Part shown: positions 50,244 to 61,990 of the stretch, in pieces
How the letters are laid out: every line of letters starts with the position of its first letter
Position numbering within the stretch: the first letter of the stretch is position 1
Assembly (NCBI RefSeq): GCF_030247185.1
Contig: NC_080572.1
Span: 176,480,866 to 176,544,865 of the forward strand
From: Malaya genurostris
Taxonomy: Eukaryota > Arthropoda > Insecta > Diptera > Culicidae
DNA: 64,000 nucleotides
Reading direction: 5' to 3'
Position numbers and translations under genes: made by a program
The notes under the pieces: model-generated
Told to the model about the DNA's origin: nothing
Seen by the model: the letters and a program-made list of their open reading frames with translations, nothing else
Database searches by the model: none

Positions 50244-50994
50244 TATATTGAACTATTATATAGCTGATTGGTTTGAATACAGATCTCACATTGAAAATCA
50301 TGTGAATCATGAAGTTATTTTAGAAAATCCTACGAACAACGACACAGAAAATTTGAATCATTACATAATTGAAGCTAGGAATCTTTCAGTTTCCAAAGCT
50401 CGAACTAAATTTGATTGCCCTATCACCAATGACAATCTTTAGCTACTTGTTCGTCTGAAGAAAGTTCGTCGACGACAATATCAACGCTCTCGTGATCCTG
50501 CTATGAAAACCATAGTTAAGGATTTACAACAAGATATCAAATATAGGGTTACTCTTTCGCGAAACGAAAATTTCGCTAGAGAAGTTGAACAAATTAAGCC
50601 ATATATTCCAAACCTTTCTGAAAATTTTCTAAGGTTCTTAAAAAAACAATTCCTCCTCTCAAGGGAGGAAATCAAATACTTCTTACAAACAACGAAAGAG
50701 CTCAAAAACTTGCTCAGCAGTTCGAGAGTGTCCACAATTCGAATTGAAACGTTGTGAGTCCTATTGAAAATGAAGTCTCACTGGAATATGATCAATATTC
50801 AAACTCAAGTATTGTTACAAGATTGATGAAATTCTGTCAATAATTAAGAAACTTAAAAACATGAAGGCTCCTGGTAATGATAGAATCTTTAATATTCTTA
50901 TTAAAAATCTTCCCGATGTTGCCTTGAGACTCTTGGTTAAAAATGTTCAACAATTGTTCCCATTAGATGGAAAAACGCTTAAGTAATGCCTATC

Positions 50995-51466
50995 TTTCGA
51001 GTTTATACTTGATTTCGACTGGGGTGATAATCGTGGAAAACAGGAAAACGGCTGTCTCAGTCTTATAATACAAACGAATGTTGTTTACTGTCCGACGTTT
51101 CGGCTCTTGGTTGCAGGCCTTTTTCAAGGAAAACTGGAAAATTTTATTGTGTTACATTGACAAAAACATAAAGCGCTGAACAAATAATACAATGTAAAAA
51201 CTTACTAAAGTCTATCGTTTATAGAAATGACAACTCTCCGATGAACACCAATACTACTTTACTCTACACAGCACTTTGCTGAGCTTTTCAACGATAACGT
51301 TACCTAATAACGTTGATAAGCTCATTGTTTTTATGTTTTTGTCAATTTAACACAATAAAATTTTTCTGTTTTCCTTGAAAAAGGCCTACAGAAAAGGCCG
51401 AAGCGTCGGACAGTAAACAACATTCGTTTGTATTATAAGACTGAGACAGCCGTGTTTTTCACGGTA
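50995..51466. mobile_element. Hairpin (foldback) element with 125-bp arms
   Basis: Arms 51,048-51,172 and 51,330-51,454 are inverted copies with a few mismatches, separated by about 157 bp. Each contains GCTGTCTCAGTCTTATAATA and ACAAACGAATGTTGTTTACT, and a GGCCTTTTTCAAGGAAAA stem. It is flanked by GTAATGCCTAT at 50,983 and GTAATGCTTAA at 51,464, a probable diverged target duplication. No protein is encoded. Confidence 0.75.
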
Positions 51467-51475
51467 ATGCTTAAT

Positions 51476-52120
51476 CAGAGATGTCTATCTCCTCTGTGTG
51501 ACGAAGAGCAAGCAAAATTTCTCCCCTCGCACTGACAACTTCAACGAGAGCTCTTCTCTTTCACATTTATACACCACTGTTGTGTAAGTGTGCACGCATC
51601 ATGAGTGCGTTTGTTTATTTCCTTTTACCTCTTCCACTGAATCGCACCAAAGTGCTAGAGCATTAGCTAATAAATTCTCTGAGGTGGATGCAGATACTTT
51701 CACAGAGGTGTACACGCCGGTGAGCACTCTGCTGTATGGTTTTCGTAGATGAAGCGTGGATACGCAAAATCAGCAAAATAAAACAATTTATCGTAAAATT
51801 TTCGGTTTTCCTTGCAAATTTTTCATAGCAAGGCCAGATCTACTCTATATTAATTGAAGTTCACAGAAGTGTTCGCTCACCATCACGCGGCAGTGGTCAC
51901 TTGGGTGTATTTAGACGAGAGCGCGTGTGAGCGATTCATGCGAAGAGAATGTGTTTCACTCGCGCCAGCTGCTTTAACCACAAGCACACACTCAAATGCT
52001 GTCTATTCGACACTGAGAAGAAGTGCGCTTTCCTCTTTGTGCGGTGATTCGTTTTTTGCATCCTCGGTGTGGCAAAAATCTGACTCTAGCGTGTATAACT
52101 CTGGTAAAATGCCATCTCTG
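51476..52120. mobile_element. hAT-like MITE, 645 bp
   Basis: The ends CAGAGATGTC and, reversed, CAGAGATGGC form a 10-bp inverted repeat of hAT type. It is bounded by ATGCTTAA(T) on the left and ATGCCTAT on the right, compatible with a diverged 8-bp duplication of the LINE site. Frames inside (such as 51,854-52,219) run across the junction into the LINE and are not genes. Confidence 0.65.
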
Positions 52121-52544
52121 ATGCCTATCCTCAAACCCGATAAAAAACCAGCACAAACATCAAGCTATCGACCGGTTAGTTTACTTTATTCTATCAGTGA
52201 ACTTTTGAGAGAAATATAATGTTGAGAATGACGTCTTATATTAATGAGATTTTTTTTTATCACAGCATGCCAAATTTACCGTAGAATCGATTGATGATTA
52301 TTACAAGATCCACATAATTCACTATAATGTCTGTTTTGTTCCAATTTCTCTTTTTTCAGACTTTACTACGAAAGACCGCAAATAACTGTATTCTGTTTTA
52401 CCCCAAGTCGTTCTTCCATGAATTTACAGAAACAAAAGTTCTACTGATCGGAATTTGGACCAATTATGATTAAACAAGACAGTTCTATGGTTCGCATATA
52501 ACCTCAAAAAATAGTCTCCATGATCGTATGAATCGTGCTACGCC

Positions 52545-53275
52545 GTGCTACAGTACTAGCCCGTTTAACCCCATTTACCCCAATTTTTTTTTATTAGTTG
52601 TATTCCTGGGTGAACTTTATTTCGCATTCCGTTAGGAGGCTATTTGAGGTTGGTTAAAATCGATTTTTTATTACGGAGAAAGGCCTAAAAATAAGATTAC
52701 AAATAGATTCAATGACCGCTAGAATATAGTCCGTTTAAGCCCTTTTAGCCTATTTTAACCCTGTATCTTATAAATTGTATCGCTGGGAGAACTTTCTTTG
52801 ATTCTTTTTGAACCAGAAATATGACTATTGAAATAAATTGGGTTAAACGGGGTAACAAGATTCGTGCGGTCATTGAAGGCATTTGTAATCTTATTTTTAG
52901 GTCTTTCTTCATAATATCGATTTTCATTAACCGCAATCAGCCTCCTTCCGGAATACGAAAGAAAATGAAACCAATGATGAAAATTAAACACTTTATGAAA
53001 TAAATTGAAGTAAAACGGGTTAAACAGATTACTACTGTCACTCCCATATTGATAGATCGTATTGAATATGCTTTTTGATTGTAGATCATATTTCAACTGA
53101 ATATTATAACTGGAAAAGAAATGGGGTAAAACGGTACAACGAGTTTGCTGCTGTCATTAAAACTATAACAAACACTCTATTCGCTCTTCTGCAAATACTT
53201 CGGTAATAGAGTTAAGCTTGAATACAATACAGTACAAAGAGGGATCTTGGGGTAAAATGATCATGATAGCACATG
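52545..53275. repeat. Tandem and inverted array with GTTTAACCCC motifs
   Basis: A unit of roughly 180 bp, containing CCGTTTAACCCC or similar, CTGGGTGAACTTT/CTGGGAGAACTTTC and GGCCTAAAAATAAGATTACA, occurs twice at 52,545-52,800. It recurs reversed at 52,800-53,170 (GGGTTAAACGGGGTAACAAG, TAATCTTATTTTTAGGTCTT, AAACGGGTTAAACAG). The symmetry centre is near 52,805. It is a diverged foldback-type repeat without coding capacity. Confidence 0.6.
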
Positions 53276-53337
53276 ATGAAATACATGGAATCGATTTTAC
53301 TGAAGCTGTATCATGCCTCCAAAAAATCGTCCTGTTT

Positions 53338-54043
53338 TGCCTTTCTCATATAGAAAGGTTATGCAATCACTGTGAAAACCGACTTTTGAACCGAGGCCCG
53401 GAGGGCCGAGTGTCATATACCATTCGACTCAGTTCGTCGAGTACGCAAAATGTGTGTGTGTGTGTGTGTATGTGTGTGTGTATGTGCGTATGTGTGTATG
53501 TAACGTTTTTTGCACTAACTTTTCTCGGAGATGGCTGAACCGATTTTTACAAACTTAGATTCAAATGGAAGGTCTTGTGGTCCCATACAAAATTCCCGAA
53601 TATTATTTGGATCTGACTTCCGGTTCGGGAGTTATGGGGTAAAATGTGCAAAATAAAGAAAATATGTGTTCTAACTTTTCTCATAGATGGCGCGAGCGAT
53701 TTTCACAAACTTAGGTTCAAATGAAAGGTCCTGTAGTCCCATGCGTTGTTCCTGAATTTCATGCGGATCCGACTTCCGGATCCGGAAATATGGGGTAAAA
53801 TGTGTTAAAAATTGTATACCATCACTGAAAATGGGTAAAAACCTTAAAAAAATTTCTAAATCGACCTCAAATCTTTTCCAATTTGATGGTTTTTATCAGT
53901 AGACGGTCAAACAAACCGATTTCGGTTATTCTTTTAAGAATCGAAGAAAAATAATTTTGAAGAATACCACAGTATTATATATGATAGTATGATTGATATG
54001 AGAAAGGCATCATTACACCACTAGGTGGATTAAAACAGGTTTT
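53338..54043 (+). mobile_element. TTCGACTCAGTTCGTCGAG MITE, copy A
   Basis: It begins TGCCTTTCTCATATAGAAAG and has the complementary GATATGAGAAAGGCA near the right end (about 53,995-54,009), followed by CACTAGGTGGATTAAAACAG. The interior order is AACCGAGGCCCGGAGGGCCG, CGACTCAGTTCGTCGAG, an interrupted TG tract, GACTTCCGGTTCGGG, then GATGGCGCGAGCGATTTTCA and a second GACTTCCGG block. It has no coding capacity. The family is abundant in mosquito genomes as far as I recall. Confidence 0.78.
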
Positions 54044-54770
<727 letters not shown>

Positions 54771-54880
54771 TTTTGTCTATTTTTCACCACTGTGTGATGG
54801 TTGTCAGCAATCTCTGTTCTGTGACGATACAGGTCTGTTAAACACATGTAGAAATCAACAAGTGATCTGTAGTCACTATG

Positions 54881-55099
54881 CGGATAAAAATCCATTGCCG
54901 GTACCATGATTAGGAAATTATGAAAATCATGAGATCATCACTATTATTAATGATATTTTGATCAAAATGATTTAAATCATGGAATCTTTTATGTGATTCG
55001 CTCACAACATCATCAGTAATAGGCAAGGTCTCATGAGAAGTAATGTTCCATGATTTTCATGATTTCTCAATTATGGTACCGGCAATGGATTTGAATCCG
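54881..55099. mobile_element. Small TIR element with about 50-bp inverted arms
   Basis: Arms 54,881-54,933 and 55,047-55,099 are inverted copies with few mismatches, sharing CCATTGCCGGTACCAT and TTATGAAAATCATG. The spacer of about 110 bp is AT-rich with several ATGAT repeats. No coding capacity. Confidence 0.75.
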
Positions 55100-55746
55100 T
55101 GTAGCTGTTCTTAGATCCATGATTATCATTATCTGTCAAAATGGAAAATTGAACCAAATGCAGCAAAAGCGCAATTAATTATTTTTCCTCATAAGCACAG
55201 AGCTTCATTTTCTAAACCAAACAATAATCACGTTATCAAATTGAATGGCCTGGGATTGACATGACCTGATCAAGCAAAATGCTTAGGTTTAACGTATGAC
55301 AAAAACTCACTTTCTATGATCTTCTATGGAATCCAGGCGAAGTTGTAAAACATATATTAAGCTAGAAACTAATTTTGTGCGCTGGAAATATATTTACTAG
55401 GTTGAGATTATGTTGGATTAAAACTGTTTTAAGCTGAATTCGAGTCAGCACAATAACACGTATTACTAGGAACAATTACTGACAGAGAAAAATGTCATGA
55501 AAATGATTCGCGACCTTTAAGAACTACTTCGCGGACCTCGAGCTCCACGAACCAAAGGTTGGGAATAGCTGGTCTAGATATTGCAAATCATTAAAAAAAT
55601 CTCCACTATCGCTATATCAACACGTAAAATCTGGAAACGTGTTATTTATAAATAAAACTTGGAGGGTGCAAAACATATACTACAAATATTTTCGTGCACT
55701 ATTTGACTATGAATATAAACAATCCTACTATGTCATTTCTCGGGTC
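55100..55746. other. AT-rich sequence, nothing recognised
   Basis: No gene or bounded repeat was seen before the ITmD37E element. Confidence 0.5.
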
Positions 55747-56184
55747 TAAGCTTGCTTCATTCAGAATTAGAACAAACTTTTGCTCATATTGTAGTGCTCA
55801 TGGTGGACGGATTTGGAAGTTCTTGGCGCCCATGTGTCGGAAATTTTGTTAGCTTCACGTATTATTTTCGACACTCCGCAAATCGACTGTACTTTGTAAA
55901 CAATCAACATGGAAGTCGAAAGAAGGGAAAAAATTGTGCACAGTTATTTGGAAAATCCATTGTGGTCTGCATCTAGGCCAGCTAAACAGCTTAAATTGCC
56001 CAAAAATACCGTATGGCGTGTTATCAAACGGTATAAAGAAACATTGACGACGATTCGGAAGCCTCAAGCCAATCGTCGGAGTGGAACTGTCGACCGGAAA
56101 CTGCGTGGTAAGATTTTGAAGACGATTAAGAGGAATCCTAATCTGTCGGACCGTGATTTGGCCATTCGGTGCTGCCCGTAGTAC

Positions 56185-56380
56185 CCTGAAGAGAGCTCGA
56201 CTCCGGGAAGGAATCATGTCGTATTGAGCTAGCAAACAGCCAAATCGTTCCATAAAACAGAATAGTGTGGTCAAAATTTGTGCTCGGAAACTATATGACC
56301 AGGTGCTGACCAAGTTCGACGGGTTCTGATGGACGATGAAACCTATATCAAGGCTGACTTCGGGCAAATCCCAGGTCGAA
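56185..56380. repeat. 196-bp direct repeat, left copy (LINE target duplication)
   Basis: It runs from CCTGAAGAGAGCTCGACTCC to GGCAAATCCCAGGTCGAA and is identical, base for base as read, to 59,054-59,249. It consists of transposase linker sequence and the first catalytic motif. Confidence 0.95.
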
Positions 56381-59053
56381 GGCCGAACGGCTGCTCGGCC
56401 ATCCATGGAAGTTGACCATCAATGTTAACTTCCCTCTCTGAGCAGCCTAGATAGCCGTGTAGTGTCGGTAGCGGTTTCCCAACTGCTAAGAATAACGCTA
56501 CGGTCCACCTGTACCGGTGGTATAAGTCCACCAAACAGGTAAGCCGTGTGGCATCCGGCGGAATTATTTTTTACCAAGAATTGATCCACTGGTTTCCTAT
56601 TCCATGTCGTAAAAGGCTACAAAAATAGGAACTCCTAAGTCAAGGTGTATTTCCGTGCCGATGGCTGAATGGCTGCAGGAGGTTAAACATTGCAGTCGTG
56701 AACGGAATATCTTGGGTTTTTCCCTTACTGGATACACGCAATGCTTAGCAATCAACTTCTTTGATCATCGCTTCGGTAGGCCAGAGATTAGAAAGCTGAG
56801 TGTCTGTGGGTGTCCTCAAGGTGGTGTACTATCCCCACTTTTATGGAACCTAGTCGCTGATGGTTTGTTAAGGAAACTTTATAACCTTGGATTTCCGACT
56901 TATGGTTTTGCCGACGATTATCATATATTGATGACCGGTATAAGCATTAACACTCTCTTTGATTTAATGCAGCAAGCCCTGCGATCTGTTGAACAATGGT
57001 GTTGTCAGGTTTGGATTATCTGTAAATCCGGGCAAAACATCAATGGTGCTTTTCACTCATCGTAGGATAATTACAGGAGCTCGTCCGTTGCAGTTCTTTG
57101 GTTCAGGGGTCACTGTGGTCGATCAAGTTAAATACGTCGGGGTTATTCTTGACTCAAAACTGAATTGGTCTGCTCACATTGATTTCAGGATTAAAAGAGC
57201 TTGCATGGCTTTCGGCCAATGCAGACGAGCTTTTGGAAAATCATGGGGACTCAAACCCAGATATATTCATTGGATCTACACAACTATCGTTAGACCAATT
57301 TTAGCATATGGATGTCTTGTATGGTGGCAGAAAGGAGAAGTCGCGACAGTTCAGTCAAAGCTAAATCATCTCCAAAGGATGGTCCTAATGGCGATGACAG
57401 GAGCATTCACGACAACTCCTTCTGCTGCTCTAGAGGCGCTACTGTGCATTAAACCACTACATGTGTTCCTAAAACAAGAAGCATTATCTTGTGCATACCG
57501 TCTTAGGGTTACAGGGCTTTGGAACAGTAACCCATTAGAATATGCTACCAGTCACACTCGCTTGTGGTCTCAAATGTTTCCGTGGGATGAGTATTTACTC
57601 GCTCCTAGTGACCTAACTCTCACAAGCAGTTTTCCTTTTAAAACATTCAATGTGAGCTATCCTCTTCGTTAGGAATGATTGTCTGGTTGTCTGGAACGAC
57701 AACTTGATGAACACATAGTTTGTTTTACGGACGGTTCTCTGTTGAATGGTCGTGCTGGTGCTGGTATCTACTGTCGTGAAATAGGCTGGAGCAGTCTCAT
57801 TCACTTGGTAGATGCTGTACTGTGTTCCAAGCAGAAATCTACGCAATTCTGTGTGGAGTACAATCGGCACTTCAGCAGAGGATCTGTGGTAAACGTATTT
57901 ATTTTTGTTCCGACAGTCAGGCAGCCTTAAAAGCACTCAGTTCGAATGACTCACGGTCGAATCAAGTGATCGCATGTCGAACTCAAATTGAAGACCTCAG
58001 CATTTCAAATGCTGTTTACTTCATATGGGTACCCGGCCATTCTGGTATTACTGGAAATGAATGGGCTGATGAGTTGGCTAGAGCTGGTGCAACGAATGAT
58101 TTCGTTGGTCCTGAACCAGCTTTACCACTTTCAACTAGTTGGATAAAGCACAAGATACGTTCTTGGGCTGCATCCAAACATGCCAGCTACTGGCGCAGCT
58201 TGCAAACTTGCGCTCAGACAAAAGCATTTCTACCAGATTTAAATCTGAAAATGTCAAAGTGTCTACTGCATTTCTCCAAGTATCATTGAAGTATTCTGGT
58301 CAGAGCTCTGACTGGACATTGCAAACTCAATTATCACATGGCTACTATTCAACGTGCTGAGTATTATTCGTGTGATTTGTGTGAATGCGATTATGGTACT
58401 TCATATCATCTGATATGTAACTGTCCCGCATTGACGCAGCTACGTATCCGGGTTTTTGGTTCTCCATACATGGTTGAGTCTGTGTATGCGGAGCTAAAAT
58501 TGAAGGATATTCTCTCGTTTCTCACCCAATGTGGTAAGGAGCTATAGTCAGAAGGGTTCATCGTTCTTCCTGGAGTGAATGAATCCCTTCTGTATTCACC
58601 TTAAATAGGGTTTGGCAGATTGTTTGGCATCCTCTGAGGGGTACCGAATTTACTTCTTCTCGTACATACTGCGAGTCGTTCTGCATTCTTCCGGGAGTGC
58701 AGAATGGTGTCGCTTTTGTAAGATCTCTAAATCCTCTCGGGGGTTGGAGGTTTTATTAACAGCAGACTGTTCGGGACCTCGTAGAGGTTCAGAATTTCCT
58801 TCTGCTTCCACTAAATGTGATCCTCAGCAGATTGTTCAGCATCCCTTAGGGGTGCAGAATTTACTTCTGCTTTTATGTGTTTTTGTGTCGTCAATTTTTC
58901 CCATCCTCCTAGTCCAACCCTTACCATTTCCTTTCAATCCTTCCCTCTTATATATCGGGAAAATGATGCTAAAAACAAATTGATGGCAAGGCACAAATCT
59001 CCAAATATCAAGGGGAACGTGCCATTTGAGCCAATTTGTTCTGATTCCTGATT
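56381..59053 (+). mobile_element. Non-LTR retrotransposon with RNase H (I/LOA-like group), 2.67 kb, 5'-truncated
   Basis: The insertion is bounded by the 196-bp direct repeats. It contains the C-terminal RT domain, a cellular-type RNase H and a Cys/His segment, in that order, as in I- and LOA-clade LINEs. The 5' part (56,381-56,650) is non-coding and GC-rich, starting GGCCGAACGGCTGCTCGGCC. No ORF1, endonuclease or N-terminal RT is present, so it is 5'-truncated or rearranged. The 3' end is not a poly-A but ends in GATTCCTGATT, with a short TGATTCC repetition. Confidence 0.85.
56655..58547 (+). pseudogene. LINE reverse transcriptase C-terminus, RNase H and Cys/His tail, frameshifted
   Basis: The first frame (from 56,655) gives the RT motifs CPQGGVLSPLLWNLVADGLL and TYGFADDYHILMTG, the FADD catalytic pair. 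An extra T near 57,010 moves the frame to GLSVNPGKTSMVLF and the thumb region KYVGVILDSKLNWSAHI, up to 57,669. Two in-frame stops (TAG, TGA at 57,670-57,678) precede the RNase H. There the four acids are all present: CFTDGSLLNG, FQAEIYAILCG, FCSDSQAALK and GNEWADELARAG, with VPGHSGITGNEW typical of the fold. A frame change lies near 57,820 and another near 58,285. The C-terminal CDLCECDYGTSYHLICNCPA segment ends at 58,547. At least three frame changes and two stops make this copy non-autonomous, or the assembly has indel errors. Confidence 0.88.
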
Positions 59054-59249
59054 CCTGAAGAGAGCTCGACTCCGGGAAGGAATCATGTCGTATTGAGCTA
59101 GCAAACAGCCAAATCGTTCCATAAAACAGAATAGTGTGGTCAAAATTTGTGCTCGGAAACTATATGACCAGGTGCTGACCAAGTTCGACGGGTTCTGATG
59201 GACGATGAAACCTATATCAAGGCTGACTTCGGGCAAATCCCAGGTCGAA
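59054..59249. repeat. 196-bp direct repeat, right copy (LINE target duplication)
   Basis: It is identical to 56,185-56,380. It begins directly after the LINE 3' end (GATTCCTGATT) and continues without break into the downstream transposase sequence. Confidence 0.95.
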
Positions 59250-59931
59250 AATTTTACTTGGCAACGGCTCGGGGAGATGTTCCAGCTAAATTTAAATTTG
59301 TTTTTGCCGACAAATTTGCAAGAAAATTTATGATTTGGCAGGGCATTTGCAGCTGTGGCAAAAAAACGAAAGTTTTCGTTACAAATTAGACAATCAAAAC
59401 GGAACTATACCAAAAAGAGTGTCTCCAAAAACGAATTTTGCCGTTCATTCGATCCCACGACCATCCCGTAATGTTTTGGCCAGATTTGGCAAGCTGTCAT
59501 TACAGTAAAGTCGTTCAAGAATGATATGCAGAGAAAGGGGTCCAGTTTGTTCCGAAAAACTTTAACCCACCCAACTGCCCCCAGTTCAGCCCTATTGAGA
59601 AATACTGGGCAATCATGAAGAGGAGACTCAAGGCAAAGGGTAAGGTATGAAGAAAACGCTACATTTGTATAAAAGTATGAAGAAAACGCTACATTTGTAT
59701 GAAAAAAAGATCTTGAATTCAATAATAAATAACTGAAATACAGGCAATTGTCTTTGTTCCAATTCTATCTGAAGCAAGCTTTACTAATTTTTTAAACCAG
59801 CGTGTTATTAGTTCCGAACGAGTCTAAAAGCGTTGAAATCGATTCATTCATTTCCGCAAAAATTAAGCTGGAGAAGTACGCTTTGTCGGTTACGTCATTT
59901 ACACAATTATATCGCCGAAACCGGAAGTATC

Positions 59932-59959
59932 ATTTATTTATTTATTTATTTATTTATTT
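59932..59959. repeat. (TTTA)n microsatellite
   Basis: Seven tandem TTTA/ATTT units are followed by TGTCGTCAATCAAAAGTAGA. It may be the 3' end of a short LINE remnant, but no coding part adjoins it. Confidence 0.85.
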
Positions 59960-61990
59960 GTCGTCAATCAAAAGTAGACCATAAGGATAATTACAATAAT
60001 CGTCTTAAATTAGTAAACTATTCTAAATAGATCACTAAATAATGTATAATTTATTATGAGTTCAATAATTATAATTGGCTTACCGAATAGAACTGAAATA
60101 TTGCTTTAGTTTGTTTTTTGACATAGTGAAATCGACTGCTTCTGAATGCTTGTTGTATACAGCCATCAATTGATTTATTGGCCCATTTTTTGCATAGTTT
60201 GTTCGCTGGTGGTTTGTAATAAAAATATTTCGATTTCTTAAAGGCCGAGATTTCTTAAAGGCCTAACAGTTAAAATAAACAATAAATAATATTTCGCGCG
60301 CGGCACTGGGAGCGAATGAAAAACACGTCCGAACTTGACGACGACTAAAATGAATAGGAACCAATGTGAACAAAAATTGTAGCTCTCAAATTGAGCGGAG
60401 ATAAAAAAGTGCCTATTGGCCGTTAGCAGCTATCAAACGAGCCCAAGATTATTGAAATCGGGTCTGCTATCTTCGCTAAAGTTGAGCGTAAAGAAAAAAG
60501 TGCATTGTATTGGATCTGTCACCGCTACCTCTATATTTCCGGAACCATAAGTTACAGCCATTTGATTTTCGAACTTGATTCACAACCCAGGGGTAGCTTT
60601 CAAATGAAGCTTATTAAAAGCAGTATAACCATCTCCAGAAAAGAGAATCTTTGAATTGTGAGCACACACATACACGAACGGATTTTTTTCCGATCTCGTC
60701 AATCAGAGTCGAATGGTGTTACATCTAGGTCGCTTGAGTCGGAAGGTTTTTCTTGAGACTAAATACAACAGATAAAAATAAGTGATGCTGCTTCTGATGG
60801 GGCTTTCTACGGTCTCCTTAACCAGCTGAATCCTGTAGCTTAGCTCTATATAAGGCGTTGACACACCCTGAGTACTCGATGTGTTTGAGTGTAAAATTCT
60901 GCACCTAATATTCGGTGCCAAAGAGGAGAACGAAAAACGGCACAGACGCATGAAGATGGGGTAACACGCACCTCCGAGGCATAATGCACCTTTTGCTTTC
61001 CTCAAAAGTTACCAATTTTTTTCACTGAAATTTTAATGAAACTGTAAGTTCGCCATAACAACAGATTACTATAAAACTTTGATAGCGATGGTTCAATCAT
61101 ATCTGGAAAACTTAAAAGAAAAACAATTATGTCTCTGTTATAAGTAAAATCGTCACATTTATCGTCTCATATTTTTGGGGGCAAAACGACCCGAATTGTG
61201 GGAGGTAAAATGCTTAAGAATTCGCTTACAACACTTATCCATAAGTTATCAATTTAACGAATAATAGTGAACAATCTTCCACCTGGCAAATATTTTGTCA
61301 ACTAAAAGTCTAAAGCTTTCTTTAAATAAGAAGAAGCTTCATGAGGGTGCATATTGCCCCGTGGTTGTCATGAGCTTTAATCCGTTGTTTTGATGGATGT
61401 TTACCCGTTGTTTAAGATCATCCTGCCTCTATGTTCAGATAATCGTCACTTCGCGTAATTTAATATGTATATTTTTCATGTTTTCCACGATCGGTTGTCA
61501 TGCCCCGCATATATTTCAATAGACAATTTTTAAGGGTTTTAGAAAATAAAATATTTCATGTATTTTTCAGTGTATTCCGCGAGTATTTGTACGTAATTAT
61601 GAGAAATAACGATTACGGAAGATAGTCATGCATGAAACTCTTCCGTGTTATTCTCTATAGTTAAGATATAGCTACATTTTCTTAGGGGGTGATTTTTACT
61701 CTATCTACCCCTATACAAAAAGGCTGATACTGATACGACACACGGCTTACTACTGTAGGCCGGACATGTAGTAAGAATGCCTGCAGAAAGTATGGCCTAC
61801 GTGCTATGATCGCTTAATGCTAGAACTGTTTCATGGATTAAAGTAAGTTTGTTGAGTCTAGTTCTGCATCGTGAAATACCATTTTCTAAAATTGTACGCT
61901 GGCAGCTTTTTTGTTAACATCCTCTTTTGATCTGATTGCTTCAAAAATTGATTTCGGTTTGTGACTTGACCTTCTGTTTCGGTAGATTCT
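59960..61990. other. AT-rich sequence, nothing recognised
   Basis: Only short unconserved frames are present. A small repeated TTTCTTAAAGGCC lies near 60,233-60,263. Confidence 0.5.

Larger units (their letters stand above)
49290..52230 (+). pseudogene. LINE ORF2 remnant (endonuclease end and RT start)
   Basis: Block 1 reads PSTIDLVLTDQSNIRSEQII and FDSGHLSVTFRFSDN, the C-terminal endonuclease motifs with the SDH-like SGH variant. Block 2 continues YYIADWFEYRSHIENHV, then RRRQYQRSRDPAMKTIVKD, a linker found in Jockey-clade proteins, and the RT entry segment KKLKNMKAPGNDRIFNILI-like after frame changes. Block 3 gives MPILKPDKKPAQTSSYRPVS, the conserved P-K-x-x-K/YRPISLL motif of RT region 2. 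Stops and frameshifts occur in block 2. Reading across the mariner and the 52,121 junction restores continuity, so the insertions came after the LINE. Confidence 0.83.
49290..52255 (+). mobile_element. Jockey-type LINE fragment broken by three insertions
   Basis: LINE coding sequence is spread over three blocks: 49,290-49,444, 50,246-50,994 and 52,121-52,255. Between them lie a mariner (49,445-50,243), a hairpin element and a hAT-like element. The order of the protein segments is that of a Jockey-clade ORF2: end of the endonuclease, linker, then start of the reverse transcriptase. The 5' part and the catalytic RT motifs are absent. Confidence 0.85.
55909..59650 (+). pseudogene. ITmD37E transposase, interrupted and decayed
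   Basis: The N-terminal part (55,909-56,180) starts MEVERREKIVHSYLENP and contains a helix-turn-helix, PAKQLKLPKNTVWRVIKRY, for terminal-repeat binding. After a frame change the linker ASKQPNRSIKQNSVVKICAR leads to MDDETYIKADFG with the first Asp. The LINE cuts the gene at 56,380. The rest resumes at 59,198-59,650: KFYLATARGDVPAKF, KFMIWQGICSCGKKTKVFV, then FWPDLASCHYS with the second Asp and FSPIEKYWAIMKRRLKAKG with Glu. These are separated by 37 codons, so the D37E spacing is verified. Stops lie after IMSY, FVTN and VVQE. The stop and frame change inside the 196-bp duplicated segment are present in both copies, so the gene was dead before the LINE arrived. Confidence 0.9.
55748..59781 (+). 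mobile_element. ITmD37E (Tc1/mariner) transposon split by a LINE
   Basis: The ends are inverted repeats of about 27 bp: AGCTTGCTTCATTCAGAATT on the left and, reversed, AGCTTGCTTCAGATAGAATT on the right. TA dinucleotides lie at 55,747-55,748 and 59,782-59,783. Without the LINE and one copy of its flanking duplication the transposon would be about 1.17 kb, the usual size for this group. The transposase is described separately. Confidence 0.88.
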
